DNA of 10,502 nucleotides from CAZACZ01 sp964483695 (GCA_964483695.1 CAZACZ010000089.1:1-10502), one strand, 5' to 3'; counted from the first letter of the stretch, positions 1-8,132 are shown. The notes: generated by a model not told the origin, from the sequence alone. Numbers and translations are program-made.

Positions 1-508
1 TGCGGCGCACCTTCGGTTTGGACATCGCGATGGTCTGCGTGGCCAGCACGTCGCGCACCTGGCTGGTGCCGATGCCGAACGCGATGGCGCCGAACGCGCC
101 GTGGGTGCTGGTGTGGCTGTCGCCGCAAGCGATGGTGGTGCCGGGCTGGGTGATGCCCTGCTCCGGGCCGACCATGTGCACGATCCCTTGACGGCCGCTG
201 CCGAGGTCGAAGAAGGCGATGTCGTGCTCGGCGGTGTTGCGCCGGAGTTCGCGGATCATCTCGTCGGCCAGGGCGTCCTCGAACGGCTCGGCGCGGGTGT
301 GGGTGGGCACGATGTGGTCCACGGTGGCGAAGGTCCGTTCCGGCATCCGCACGGGTAGCCCCAGGTCACGCAGCATCCCGAACGCTTGCGGGCTGGTGAC
401 CTCGTGGATCAGGTGGGTGTCGATGAACAACTGGGTCTGGCCGTTGGCCAAGGTGCGCACGGCGTGGGCGTCCCACACCTTGTCGAACAAGCTTCTCGGT
501 CCTGGCAT
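1..508 (-). CDS. leuC: 3-isopropylmalate dehydratase large subunit (partial, N-terminal 169 residues)
   Basis: LeuC pairs with LeuD to isomerise 2-isopropylmalate to 3-isopropylmalate in leucine synthesis; it is a cytoplasmic aconitase-family [4Fe-4S] enzyme. Translating the minus strand from ATG at 508 gives an N-terminus MPGPRSLFDKVWDAH, then FIDTHLIHEVTSPQAF (about residues 32-47), the RTFATVDHIVPT block, QGIVHMVGPEQG, and the hallmark CGDSHTSTHGAFGAIAFGIG (from about residue 132), which contains the first cluster cysteine. The frame is open to base 1, so the C-terminal part with the other cluster cysteines is outside the window. The start is supported by a GGAGG-type ribosome binding site at 514-522. 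The gene sits about 195 nt downstream of its own promoter, behind a leader peptide and attenuator. Family assignment is secure; the other leu genes are not visible. Confidence 0.96.
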   Translation of the reverse strand, partial: MPGPRSLFDKVWDAHAVRTLANGQTQLFIDTHLIHEVTSPQAFGMLRDLGLPVRMPERTFATVDHIVPTHTRAEPFEDALADEMIRELRRNTAEHDIAFFDLGSGRQGIVHMVGPEQGITQPGTTIACGDSHTSTHGAFGAIAFGIGTSQVRDVLATQTIAMSKPKVRR

Positions 509-513
509 CGGTG

Positions 514-522
514 CCTTCCTCC
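514..522 (-). promoter_or_regulatory. Ribosome binding site of leuC
   Basis: The minus strand reads GGAGGAAGG, five bases before the leuC ATG at 508. It lies just after the attenuator hairpin, so leuC translation starts conventionally although the upstream leader peptide appears leaderless. Confidence 0.8.
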
Positions 523-539
523 ACCCGCAAGTACGAAAC

Positions 540-569
540 GACCCCCGGCCGCGGGATGGGCCGGGGGTC
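540..569 (-). terminator. Leu-operon attenuator: intrinsic terminator hairpin before leuC
   Basis: On the minus strand GACCCCCGGCC (569-559) pairs perfectly with GGCCGGGGGTC (550-540), an 11-bp stem around an 8-nt loop. It is followed by CGTTTCGTACTT, a weak U-tract. It sits between the leader-peptide stop (609) and the leuC ribosome binding site, where an attenuator belongs. Bases 567-560 (CCCCCGGC) can instead pair with GTTGGGGG at 627-620 inside the last leader-peptide codons (8 bp including two G-U pairs), which would prevent the terminator. The stem is seen directly; its termination role is inferred, and the poor U-tract is the main doubt. Confidence 0.75.
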
Positions 570-587
570 GGTGCTCGCCGAACGGTT

Positions 588-604
588 CGCCGCGGTACGC
601 GGCG
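588..604 (-). promoter_or_regulatory. Small GC hairpin in the leu leader (possible pause hairpin)
   Basis: The minus strand reads CGCCGCG-TAC-CGCGGCG, a perfect 7-bp stem with a 3-nt loop starting four bases after the leader-peptide stop codon. In attenuators a hairpin between the peptide and the terminator often pauses RNA polymerase or takes part in the alternative folds. Its CCGCGG can also pair with CCGCGG near the terminator loop. The structure is seen; the function is inferred. Confidence 0.5.
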
Positions 605-608
605 ATCG

Positions 609-704
609 TCAGCCCACGCCCCCCAACGCACGTAGCAGCACGCAAAGCCGCGACTGCAGGAAGCTCAGGCGACGGCGCACGCGCAGGACGGGAGGCTCAC
701 GCAT
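609..704 (-). CDS. Leucine-rich leader peptide of the leu operon (attenuation peptide, 31 residues)
   Basis: A 32-codon reading frame starts at ATG 704 and ends at TGA 609. It encodes a basic peptide with Leu at positions 7, 13, 16, 20, 23, 24 and 27 (7 of 31), the densest run being LCVLLRAL. Three of these codons are CTT, CTA and TTG, which are unusual in a gene set that strongly prefers CTG/CTC, as expected for a leucine-sensing control peptide. It lies directly between a strong promoter and the hairpin before leuC. The ATG is seven bases from the -10 box, so the mRNA should begin at or next to the start codon. By analogy with known leu attenuators, ribosome stalling at Leu codons would favour an antiterminator. 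No homologue search was possible; the assignment rests on composition and position. Confidence 0.8.
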   Translation of the reverse strand: MREPPVLRVRRRLSFLQSRLCVLLRALGGVG

Positions 705-711
705 GGCGCGA

Positions 712-741
712 AGTATAAGAACGGGCCGTGGGACGCGTCAA
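712..741 (-). promoter_or_regulatory. Promoter of the leu leader and leuC (TTGACG-18-TATACT)
   Basis: The minus strand has TTGACG at 741-736 and TATACT at 717-712 with an 18-nt spacer, close to the sigma-70/SigA consensus and the only clear two-box promoter in the window. Seven bases after the -10 box comes the ATG of the leader peptide, so the predicted transcription start coincides with that codon. The promoter lies next to the end of the decayed gene at 749. Confidence 0.85.
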
Positions 742-748
742 GCGGGAG

Positions 749-1055
749 TCACCTCGTCGTGCTGTGGTGCACTGCCTCGAAGAGCGCCACGGGCCCGCAA
801 GGAGCGTCGGATCCCCGGAAGATCCCGGCGGCGTAGCCCGCCCGACGCGTGGGCTCGGCGACCCGCAAGCCATGCCGGACGCGGCGGCTCGCAGCATGAC
901 CGGCTCGATCGCTCGCCCGTCGAACGCCGGCGCCCTCGCTCGTTGCCGAACAGCGCCTGCACGGTCTCGTAGTCGAGGTCGGCCATCGCGCGCCCGTGGC
1001 GATCCGCCGGGTAGACGGCCGGGTCGTCGCGGTCGACCTCGTAGGGAACGTGCGA
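749..1055 (-). pseudogene. Decayed protein-coding remnant downstream of pilT, frames broken
   Basis: No single frame explains this stretch, but protein-like segments with GC-rich third positions follow one another in three minus-strand frames. Right after the pilT stop, in pilT's own frame, comes YEVDRDDPAVYPADRHGRAM then ADLDYETVQALFGNE (to about 938). A second frame gives FDGRAIEPVMLRAAASGM (924 to about 871). A third gives HGLRVAEPT and AGYAAGIFRGSDAPCGPVAL, ending at a TGA at 749. This is what a gene with two small indels would look like; two sequencing errors would look the same. I see no ribosome binding site for the ATG at 986. I do not recognise the family. The alternative is non-coding DNA that happens to read well in GC-rich sequence. 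Confidence 0.4.
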
Positions 1056-2261
1056 TCAGCCTTGCCTGCCTCCCCGCCCGATCGGCGGCGGACCGCCGCG
1101 TCCGCCGAGGTTGGTCTGCGGCTGCCGTGCCGCCGGGGCGCGCCCTTCGCCGCCGGCCTCGGCGGTCAGGCCGCCCGACGTCACCAACCGCTCGTACTCC
1201 TTGGCGTCGACCGCGCGCGACATGCCCATCTCGAAGGAGATGACGCGCTTCAGATGCAGCTCCGCCAAGCACGCGTCCATGGTGATCATGCCGAGCTGAC
1301 CACCCATCTGGATGGACGCCGGGATCTGGTGCGTCTTGCCCTCGCGGATCAGGTTGCGGACCGCCGGCGTGGCGATGAGGAACTCGTACGCCAACGCGCG
1401 CCCGTCGCCGTTCGCCTTGGGCATCAGTTGCTGCGTCAGGATCGCCTGCAGGTTGTTCGCAAGCTGCACCCGCACCTGCTCCTGCTGCGCGTCGGGGAAG
1501 ACGTCGATGATGCGGTCGATGGCTTCGGAGGCGGTGTTGGTGTGCAGCGTCGCCAGGACCAAGTGACCGGTCTCGGCGGCGGTCACGGCGGCGCCGATGG
1601 TCTCGTGGTCGCGCATCTCACCGACCAGGATGACGTCGGGCGCCTGCCGCAACACGCTGCGCAGCGCGTTGTGGAAGTTCATGGTGTCCTCGCCCACCTC
1701 GCGCTGGTTGATGATCGACGTCTTGTGCCGGTGGAAGAACTCGATCGGGTCTTCGACCGTGACGATGTGCTTCGGGAACTCGTTGTTGATCAGGTCGATC
1801 ATGGTGGCCAGCGTGGTCGACTTGCCCGAGCCGGTGGGGCCCGTGACGAGCACCAGGCCGCGCGGCAGGCGCGCGACGTCGGCCACTTCCTTCGGCAGCC
1901 CGAGGTCGGCGAAGGTGAGCACGTCCTCCGAGATGGTGCGCATCACGCCGCCTACCGAGCCGCGCTGCACGAACACGTTGACGCGGAAGCGGCCGTGGCC
2001 CGAGAGGCTGAACGAGAAGTCGAGGTCCCTGCGCTCCTCGAAGTTGCGCTGCTTCTTCTCGTCCATCAGGGCGTACATCAGGCGCCGCGTCATAGTGGGC
2101 GAGAGGACGTCGTACTCGGTCGGACGCCACTCGCCGTTGACCTTGAGCATCGGCGGCAGGCCCACCGTGATGAGCAGGTCCGAAGCCTTCCGCTCGATGG
2201 CGAGCTTCAGCAGGTCGACGATGTCGGCCTGGATCTGGGTGGAGCGGATCTGGTCGGCCAT
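1056..2261 (-). CDS. pilT: Type IV pilus retraction ATPase PilT
   Basis: PilT is the cytoplasmic hexameric ATPase that depolymerises type IV pili for twitching and DNA uptake. The 401-residue protein has the PilT N-terminal PAS-like region (1 to about 110), Walker A GPTGSGKS (141-148), the Asp box VTVEDPIEF (about 167-175), Walker B DVILVGEMRD (209-218), the His box TGHLVLATLHT (231-241), and the retraction-specific motif AVRNLIREGKTHQI (300-313), which separates it from PilB. There is no zinc-binding tetracysteine, as expected. ATG 2261 follows GAGGA at 2268-2272 with a six-base gap. It lies 58 nt after pilF and is probably cotranscribed with it. From about residue 363 the C-terminus is a low-complexity Gly/Arg/Pro tail, beyond the usual PilT core. 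Confidence 0.97.
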   Translation of the reverse strand: MADQIRSTQIQADIVDLLKLAIERKASDLLITVGLPPMLKVNGEWRPTEYDVLSPTMTRRLMYALMDEKKQRNFEERRDLDFSFSLSGHGRFRVNVFVQRGSVGGVMRTISEDVLTFADLGLPKEVADVARLPRGLVLVTGPTGSGKSTTLATMIDLINNEFPKHIVTVEDPIEFFHRHKTSIINQREVGEDTMNFHNALRSVLRQAPDVILVGEMRDHETIGAAVTAAETGHLVLATLHTNTASEAIDRIIDVFPDAQQEQVRVQLANNLQAILTQQLMPKANGDGRALAYEFLIATPAVRNLIREGKTHQIPASIQMGGQLGMITMDACLAELHLKRVISFEMGMSRAVDAKEYERLVTSGGLTAEAGGEGRAPAARQPQTNLGGRGGPPPIGRGGRQG

Positions 2262-2319
2262 GCTCGTTCCTCGTTCCTCTCGGGGCTGGGCACCGGGCTC
2301 CCGCCCGGCAGGGGGCAGC

Positions 2320-4977
<2,658 letters not shown>

Positions 4978-4982
4978 GTTCG

Positions 4983-5459
4983 TTACTCCTTCAGCAGCAT
5001 TCTCTCAAGACGCCTTGCCAGTCGGGTATGAGGAAGCTTACCCGGCGACAAGGGCCGGACCAGGATGGCGCGCATCCCGCTTCGTTTCGCGCCGAGGACA
5101 TCGGTGAAGAGCTGGTCGCCGACCATGGCGGCGGCGTTCGGGGGCGGATCGCCCAGCAGTCGAAGCGCGCGTCGGAACGCGACGCGGAACGGCTTGCCTG
5201 CCATCGAGAGTCCGGGAACGCCGGCTTGCTCGGCGATGCGGCGGACGCGCTCGCGCTCGCCGTTCGACAGGATGGCGACGGCGAGGTCGGCGGCGGCCAG
5301 ACTGCGCACCCAAGCGATCACGTCGGGCTCGACGTGCTCGTCGGCGGCGGCCAGCAGGGTGTCGTCGAGATCGACCAGCACCGCGACGACCCCCCAGGAG
5401 CGCAACAACGCGGGCGTGACCTGATGCACCGAGGCTACCCGAAGGTCGGGACGTAGCAC
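4983..5459 (-). CDS. yqeG: YqeG-family HAD phosphatase (class IIIA)
   Basis: This is a 158-residue HAD-superfamily hydrolase with all four motifs: nucleophile DLDDT (30-34, predicted Asp30 with acid/base Asp32), Ser65 in LSNGE, Lys89 in GKPF, and GDQLFTD (114-120). The KPF...GDQLFTDVLGAKR layout is typical of the YqeG/Gep4 branch, some members of which dephosphorylate phosphatidylglycerophosphate; that substrate is not proven here. The start is GTG 5459, chosen because an extended -10 box TGCTAGACT lies six bases upstream and no ribosome binding site is visible, so the transcript is probably leaderless. The stop is only five bases before pilF's GTG and its last codons carry pilF's ribosome binding site, which suggests translational coupling. 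It is the first gene of the probable yqeG-pilF-pilT operon. Confidence 0.9.
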   Translation of the reverse strand: MLRPDLRVASVHQVTPALLRSWGVVAVLVDLDDTLLAAADEHVEPDVIAWVRSLAAADLAVAILSNGERERVRRIAEQAGVPGLSMAGKPFRVAFRRALRLLGDPPPNAAAMVGDQLFTDVLGAKRSGMRAILVRPLSPGKLPHTRLARRLERMLLKE

Positions 5460-5465
5460 CCGCGA

Positions 5466-5474
5466 AGTCTAGCA
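5466..5474 (-). promoter_or_regulatory. Extended -10 promoter for yqeG-pilF-pilT (leaderless)
   Basis: The minus strand reads TGCTAGACT, an extended -10 element (TG-n-TAGACT), with the TAGACT box at 5471-5466. Six bases separate it from the GTG start at 5459. I see no good -35 box at the usual distance, which fits an extended -10 promoter. The same core (GTGCTAG-C/A-CT) recurs before the DUF4258 gene. Confidence 0.65.
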
Positions 5475-5480
5475 CGCGCC

Positions 5481-5507
5481 GTGATCCGCTCCCGCGGAAG
5501 AAATCAC
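5481..5507. promoter_or_regulatory. Inverted repeat in the yqeG promoter region
   Basis: GTGAT (5481-5485) is matched by ATCAC (5503-5507), and inside it CCGC and GCGG form a further 4-bp stem around TCCC, with AAGAA unpaired. It lies about 22 to 48 bases upstream of the yqeG start, where an activator or the polymerase upstream contacts would bind, and also about 25-50 nt after the end of the hydrolase gene. It could be a protein-binding site or a weak terminator without a U-tract. The rest of the 71-nt gap between the two genes shows nothing else. Confidence 0.35.
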
Positions 5508-5530
5508 GTTCCCGGCAGGGTTTCCACGGT

Positions 5531-6454
5531 TCAAGCGGGCGTCTCGCTTGGGGTGACCGGCACGGCGAGTGCCTCGCGAAGGACGGCGTCGAACTCCTCC
5601 GAAGCGTCGAGCCACGGGTAGTGGCCGGCATCGAGCAGGCTGACGAGCGCTGCCGGCATGCGCTCCAGCCCCGCTTCCACTTGCCGCGGGAAGCACGTCC
5701 CGTCCTGCCTCCCCGCTACGATCACGACCGGGCACGCGAGCCCCGGCAGCGCCTCGCGCACGTCGACTTCCCACACCCCCACCGGCTCGTCGACCTCCTG
5801 CGGGCCCAGCAGCGCCTCGGCGTCGACGTGCTCGAGCCGCATGCGGGCGGCCGCGTGCGGGAACTGCAACGCGTCGAACAGCACCTTCGGGTTGACCAGC
5901 GCGAACGCCTCGTCGGCGGCGGCGGCCGGGTCGCCGGCGGGGGCGTCCGCCGGAACCGCCTCCATGTCGGGCGGGTCTGCGAGGCGTCGCGGCGAGCCCT
6001 CGCCGTGCAGTCGGCGCGCAGCACGCAGCAGGTCGTCTGCCAGCAACGGCATGGAGAACCAGGGCGCCACCAGCACCATGCGCGCCACGCGTTCGGGCCA
6101 GCGACGCGCCACCTCCACCGCGATCAGCGCCCCGAACCCGTGCGCGAGCAGCGTCACGGACGTCTCCTCCAGGGCGTCCAGCACCGCGCGCACGTCGTCG
6201 GCCAACTCCCGAGGGTCGGCCGAACCGGCACCGTAGCTGCGTCCGCCGCCGCGCTGGTCGGCGTAGAGCACGCGGTAGAGCTCGAGGTCCTCGCCCATCA
6301 GCTCGCGGAACGAGTGGCTGCTGTACCCGGGGCCCCCGTGGAGGTAGTAGATCACCGGTGCCGCCGCCGGGCCCACGCGCTCGACGTAGAGGTCGGCGTC
6401 GGCGCGGCGCACCATGATGGCGTCGTCGAAGAAGCTGGGGGTCGGCTCGGCCAT
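5531..6454 (-). CDS. Alpha/beta hydrolase, proline iminopeptidase-like, lacking the nucleophilic serine
   Basis: This 307-residue cytoplasmic protein has the alpha/beta-hydrolase fold of the proline iminopeptidase (peptidase S33) group. It has the oxyanion motif HGGPG (39-43), DQRGGGRS (66-73), a nucleophile elbow region TLLAHGFGAL (101-110), a cap from about 135 to 235, acid Asp251 in GRQDG, and His278 in AGHYPW. The elbow should read G-x-S-x-G, but residue 106 is Gly (codon GGG at 6139-6137), so the usual serine is absent while Asp and His remain. It may be a pseudoenzyme, use another residue, or reflect a base error. ATG 6454 is six bases after TACACT, with no ribosome binding site, so it is likely leaderless. 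It is divergent from the DUF4258 gene. No signal peptide is seen. The substrate is unknown. Confidence 0.88.
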   Translation of the reverse strand: MAEPTPSFFDDAIMVRRADADLYVERVGPAAAPVIYYLHGGPGYSSHSFRELMGEDLELYRVLYADQRGGGRSYGAGSADPRELADDVRAVLDALEETSVTLLAHGFGALIAVEVARRWPERVARMVLVAPWFSMPLLADDLLRAARRLHGEGSPRRLADPPDMEAVPADAPAGDPAAAADEAFALVNPKVLFDALQFPHAAARMRLEHVDAEALLGPQEVDEPVGVWEVDVREALPGLACPVVIVAGRQDGTCFPRQVEAGLERMPAALVSLLDAGHYPWLDASEEFDAVLREALAVPVTPSETPA

Positions 6455-6460
6455 GGCCCC

Positions 6461-6466
6461 AGTGTA
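6461..6466 (-). promoter_or_regulatory. -10 box of the hydrolase gene (leaderless)
   Basis: The minus strand reads TACACT, a TANNNT box, followed by six bases and then the ATG at 6454. The predicted transcription start falls on the start codon. No convincing -35 box was seen. It lies within 11 bases of the divergent -10 box at 6477-6482. Confidence 0.55.
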
Positions 6467-6473
6467 GGCCGCG

Positions 6474-6482
6474 TGCTAGCCT
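6474..6482 (+). promoter_or_regulatory. Extended -10 box of the DUF4258 gene (leaderless)
   Basis: TGCTAGCCT is an extended -10 element whose TAGCCT box (6477-6482) is five bases before the ATG at 6488. It shares the GTGCTAG core with the yqeG promoter. The two divergent -10 boxes are so close that polymerase bound at one probably blocks the other. Confidence 0.55.
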
Positions 6483-6487
6483 GCCGC

Positions 6488-6973
6488 ATGGACGGTCGCG
6501 CGAGGCGGGGCCCCGCCGCCCCCTCCACCCGCCCCCACGGCGCACCACGGCGTCGCCAACGGGTGCGTACCCTTCCCGACCTGGTGCCGCTCGTGCGGCA
6601 GGGCCACTACCGCATCGGCAGCCACGCCGTGCGCCATGCCACCTGCGAAGGCTTCACGGAGCAGGACATCGTGAACACGGTGTTGTTCGGGCGCGAGGTG
6701 ATGCGCTACGTCGAGGACGAGCGCCTGCTCGTGCTCGGCTACCTGCCCGTCAGCGCCGAGGTGCGCATCCCGCTCCACGTCGTGCTGGAGTACCGCACGC
6801 CTCGGTGGGTCGACGTCGTGACCGCCTACATCCCCGACGACCCCCATCGACCGGTGTCGCGTGCGCGCCTTGCGGAGTGGTTGCGCTACGACCGCGTCCT
6901 GGAACCGGACGCTTCGGAGGGCGGGTCGGCGGAGGTGTCAGCCGGCGTGACCGGCGCCGCGGGCAGGCCGTAG
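6488..6973 (+). CDS. DUF4258 domain-containing protein
   Basis: This is a 161-residue protein of unproven function. Residues about 37-118 fit the DUF4258 pattern: HYRIGSHAVRHA, then GFTEQDIVNTVLFGREVMRY, a strand LLVLGYLP, LHVVLEY, and VDVVTAYIPDDPH. The domain is small and compact and is often compared with RelE/HigB-type folds, but no antitoxin gene is adjacent, so a toxin role is not supported. The first 27 residues are a basic, Pro/Arg-rich tail, and the last 30 are low complexity. The start ATG 6488 is supported by a -10 box five bases upstream; GTG 6563 would remove the tail and is the alternative. The last 88 nt overlap the convergent tatD-family gene. It is divergent from the hydrolase gene. 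Confidence 0.8.
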   Translation: MDGRARRGPAAPSTRPHGAPRRRQRVRTLPDLVPLVRQGHYRIGSHAVRHATCEGFTEQDIVNTVLFGREVMRYVEDERLLVLGYLPVSAEVRIPLHVVLEYRTPRWVDVVTAYIPDDPHRPVSRARLAEWLRYDRVLEPDASEGGSAEVSAGVTGAAGRP

Positions 6974-7716
6974 AGCCGAGCGGCGTTGTCGTCCAGGATC
7001 GGCTCGAGCTCATCGAGCGGCACGCCGCGCACGTCGGCCAGCACCTGCGCCGTGTAGCGCACGTAGGCAGGCAGGTTGCGTTTGCCACGCATCGGCACCG
7101 GGGCCAGGAACGGACTGTCGGTCTCGACCAGGAGCCGGTCCAGCGGCACCACCGCGGCCGCCTCGCGCAACGCGCGGGCGCTCTTGTAGGTCAGGTTGCC
7201 CGCGAACGACACCATCCACCCGAGGTCCAGACCTGCTGCGAGCAGCGCCACGCTGCCGTTGAAGCAGTGCAGCACCCCGCGTTCCCAACCCGCGGCGCGG
7301 ATCGACGCTGCGGCAGCCAGCGAGGCGTCGTCGCGCCCGTCGGCATCCCGCACGTGGAGGATCAGCGCCTTGTCGAGTCGGCGGGCGAGCCCCGCTTGCC
7401 ACGCGAAGGCGGCCTGCTGCGCTGCAGGCGTCTGACGCTCCCAGTAGCGATCGAACCCGGTCTCGCCGATCGCCACCACGCGAGGGTGGTCGGCCATGCC
7501 CTCCACCGCCGCGCGGGCGTCCGGATCGTCGGCCTCGTCCGCGTCGTTGGGGTGGATGCCCACCGCCGCCCACACGTTGGGGTGCCGCTCGGCGGCCGCG
7601 ACGGCGAGGGCGCAGCGCGCGACGGTCGTGCCGATCGTCACGATGGCTCGCAGGTCGGCGTCGACCGCGGCATCGGGGTCCGGGCAGTGGTCGAGGTGGC
7701 AGTGGCTGTCGATCAT
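6886..7716 (-). CDS. tatD: TatD-family metal-dependent hydrolase (DNase/exonuclease)
   Basis: TatD proteins are TIM-barrel metallohydrolases, usually cytoplasmic 3'-5' exonucleases or DNases linked to DNA repair. The 276-residue protein begins MIDSHCHLDH (His5, His7) and has GETGFDRYW (Glu85), LILHVRDA (His121), GVLHCFNGS (His150) and ETDSPFLAP (Asp200), the full metal-ligand set. Length is about 15 residues over the usual 260, due to a Ser/Pro-rich C-terminal tail that overlaps the convergent DUF4258 gene. ATG 7716 is chosen over ATG 7728 and ATG 7746 because the product then starts at the conserved MIDSHCH, and because TATGGT (7729-7724) lies seven bases upstream. Exact substrate not shown. 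The symbol is by family; the protein may be a YcfH/YabD-type paralogue. Confidence 0.92.
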   Translation of the reverse strand: MIDSHCHLDHCPDPDAAVDADLRAIVTIGTTVARCALAVAAAERHPNVWAAVGIHPNDADEADDPDARAAVEGMADHPRVVAIGETGFDRYWERQTPAAQQAAFAWQAGLARRLDKALILHVRDADGRDDASLAAAASIRAAGWERGVLHCFNGSVALLAAGLDLGWMVSFAGNLTYKSARALREAAAVVPLDRLLVETDSPFLAPVPMRGKRNLPAYVRYTAQVLADVRGVPLDELEPILDDNAARLYGLPAAPVTPADTSADPPSEASGSRTRS

Positions 7717-7723
7717 GCCGCCC

Positions 7724-7729
7724 ACCATA
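7724..7729 (-). promoter_or_regulatory. -10 box of the TatD-family gene (leaderless)
   Basis: The minus strand reads TATGGT, then GGGCGGC, then the ATG at 7716. The seven-base gap places the predicted transcript start at the start codon. The GGTGGG overlapping it could alternatively act as a ribosome binding site if transcription began further upstream, so this is the least clear of the leaderless candidates. Confidence 0.45.
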
Positions 7730-7807
7730 GCGCCGCGCCGCCGCAAGCGCGTGCCTGAGGGCGCGAACGACCGTGAACGGGGTGTGAGAGTTCTGTAAGA
7801 CGCTCGC

Positions 7808-7816
7808 TGCTACCTT
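7808..7816 (+). promoter_or_regulatory. Extended -10 promoter upstream of the small-protein gene
   Basis: TGCTACCTT is an extended -10 element in the 176-nt gap between the tatD-family gene and the small gene. Transcription would start near 7823, giving a leader of about 70 nt before ATG 7893, or about 7 nt before ATG 7830. TTCTGT at 7791-7796 is too close for a normal -35 box. Nothing else was seen in this gap. Confidence 0.45.
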
Positions 7817-7892
7817 CCTACCAAGCACCATGCGCGACCGAAGCCAACCGCACTCGAACGCCACGGCAGCCGCGCCAGGAACGAGGCCAGCG

Positions 7893-8063
7893 ATGGTACA
7901 GGAACAGACCTCCATGGACGGGATCCGCTACCTCAGCAACGAGGAACTCAGCGAGATCATCACCAAATGCGAGAGCGCCATCTCCGACGGCAGCGCCGAG
8001 ATCGAGGACTACGAGGCGTTCGTGCTGTGCCAGAAGGAGCTCGCCCGCCGCACCTGGGCGTAG
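7893..8063 (+). CDS. Small acidic hypothetical protein, 56 residues
   Basis: I do not recognise this protein. It starts MVQEQTSMDGIRYLSNEELS, continues with a helical, Glu-rich stretch (EIITKCESAISDG), and ends with KELARRTWA. There are two Cys, no membrane segment and no signal peptide. It looks like a small soluble helical protein, perhaps two helices. ATG 7893 is preferred because GAGG at 7883-7886 lies six bases upstream; ATG 7914 (49 residues) and ATG 7830 (77 residues, with an unstructured Ala/Pro-rich extension) are alternatives. It stands alone between the tatD-family gene (divergent) and the lipoprotein gene 81 nt downstream, which has its own -10 box. The codon use and protein-like composition support a real gene. 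Confidence 0.65.
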   Translation: MVQEQTSMDGIRYLSNEELSEIITKCESAISDGSAEIEDYEAFVLCQKELARRTWA

Positions 8064-8132
8064 CGAACGGCACGACCCCTCGCGGCCGACGGACCGCCGA
8101 ACGCTTCACATCCGTGTCATCACGTGCGCGCG
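8064..8132. other. Short intergenic stretch, no gene seen
   Basis: Between the small-protein gene and the RlpA-family promoter I see no hairpin with a U-tract and no reading frame worth calling. Any terminator for the small gene is not recognisable by eye. Confidence 0.4.

Noticed and set aside
219..972. Plus-strand frames across leuC and the leu leader
   Set aside because: The compositions are Arg/Pro/Ser-rich without motifs, and they run against the clear leuC frame and its leader on the other strand.
2262..2280. Tandem repeat GAGGAAC-GAGGAAC before pilT as a phase-variable repeat
   Set aside because: There are only about two copies, and the purine-rich sequence is explained by the ribosome binding site of pilT.
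6488..6973. DUF4258 gene as the toxin of a toxin-antitoxin pair
   Set aside because: No small antitoxin-like gene lies next to it on the same strand; the neighbours are a divergent hydrolase and a convergent TatD-family gene.
7830..7892. Upstream ATG 7830 as the start of the small protein
   Set aside because: The extra 21 residues are Ala/Pro/Arg-rich without character and there is no ribosome binding site, whereas ATG 7893 has GAGG six bases upstream.
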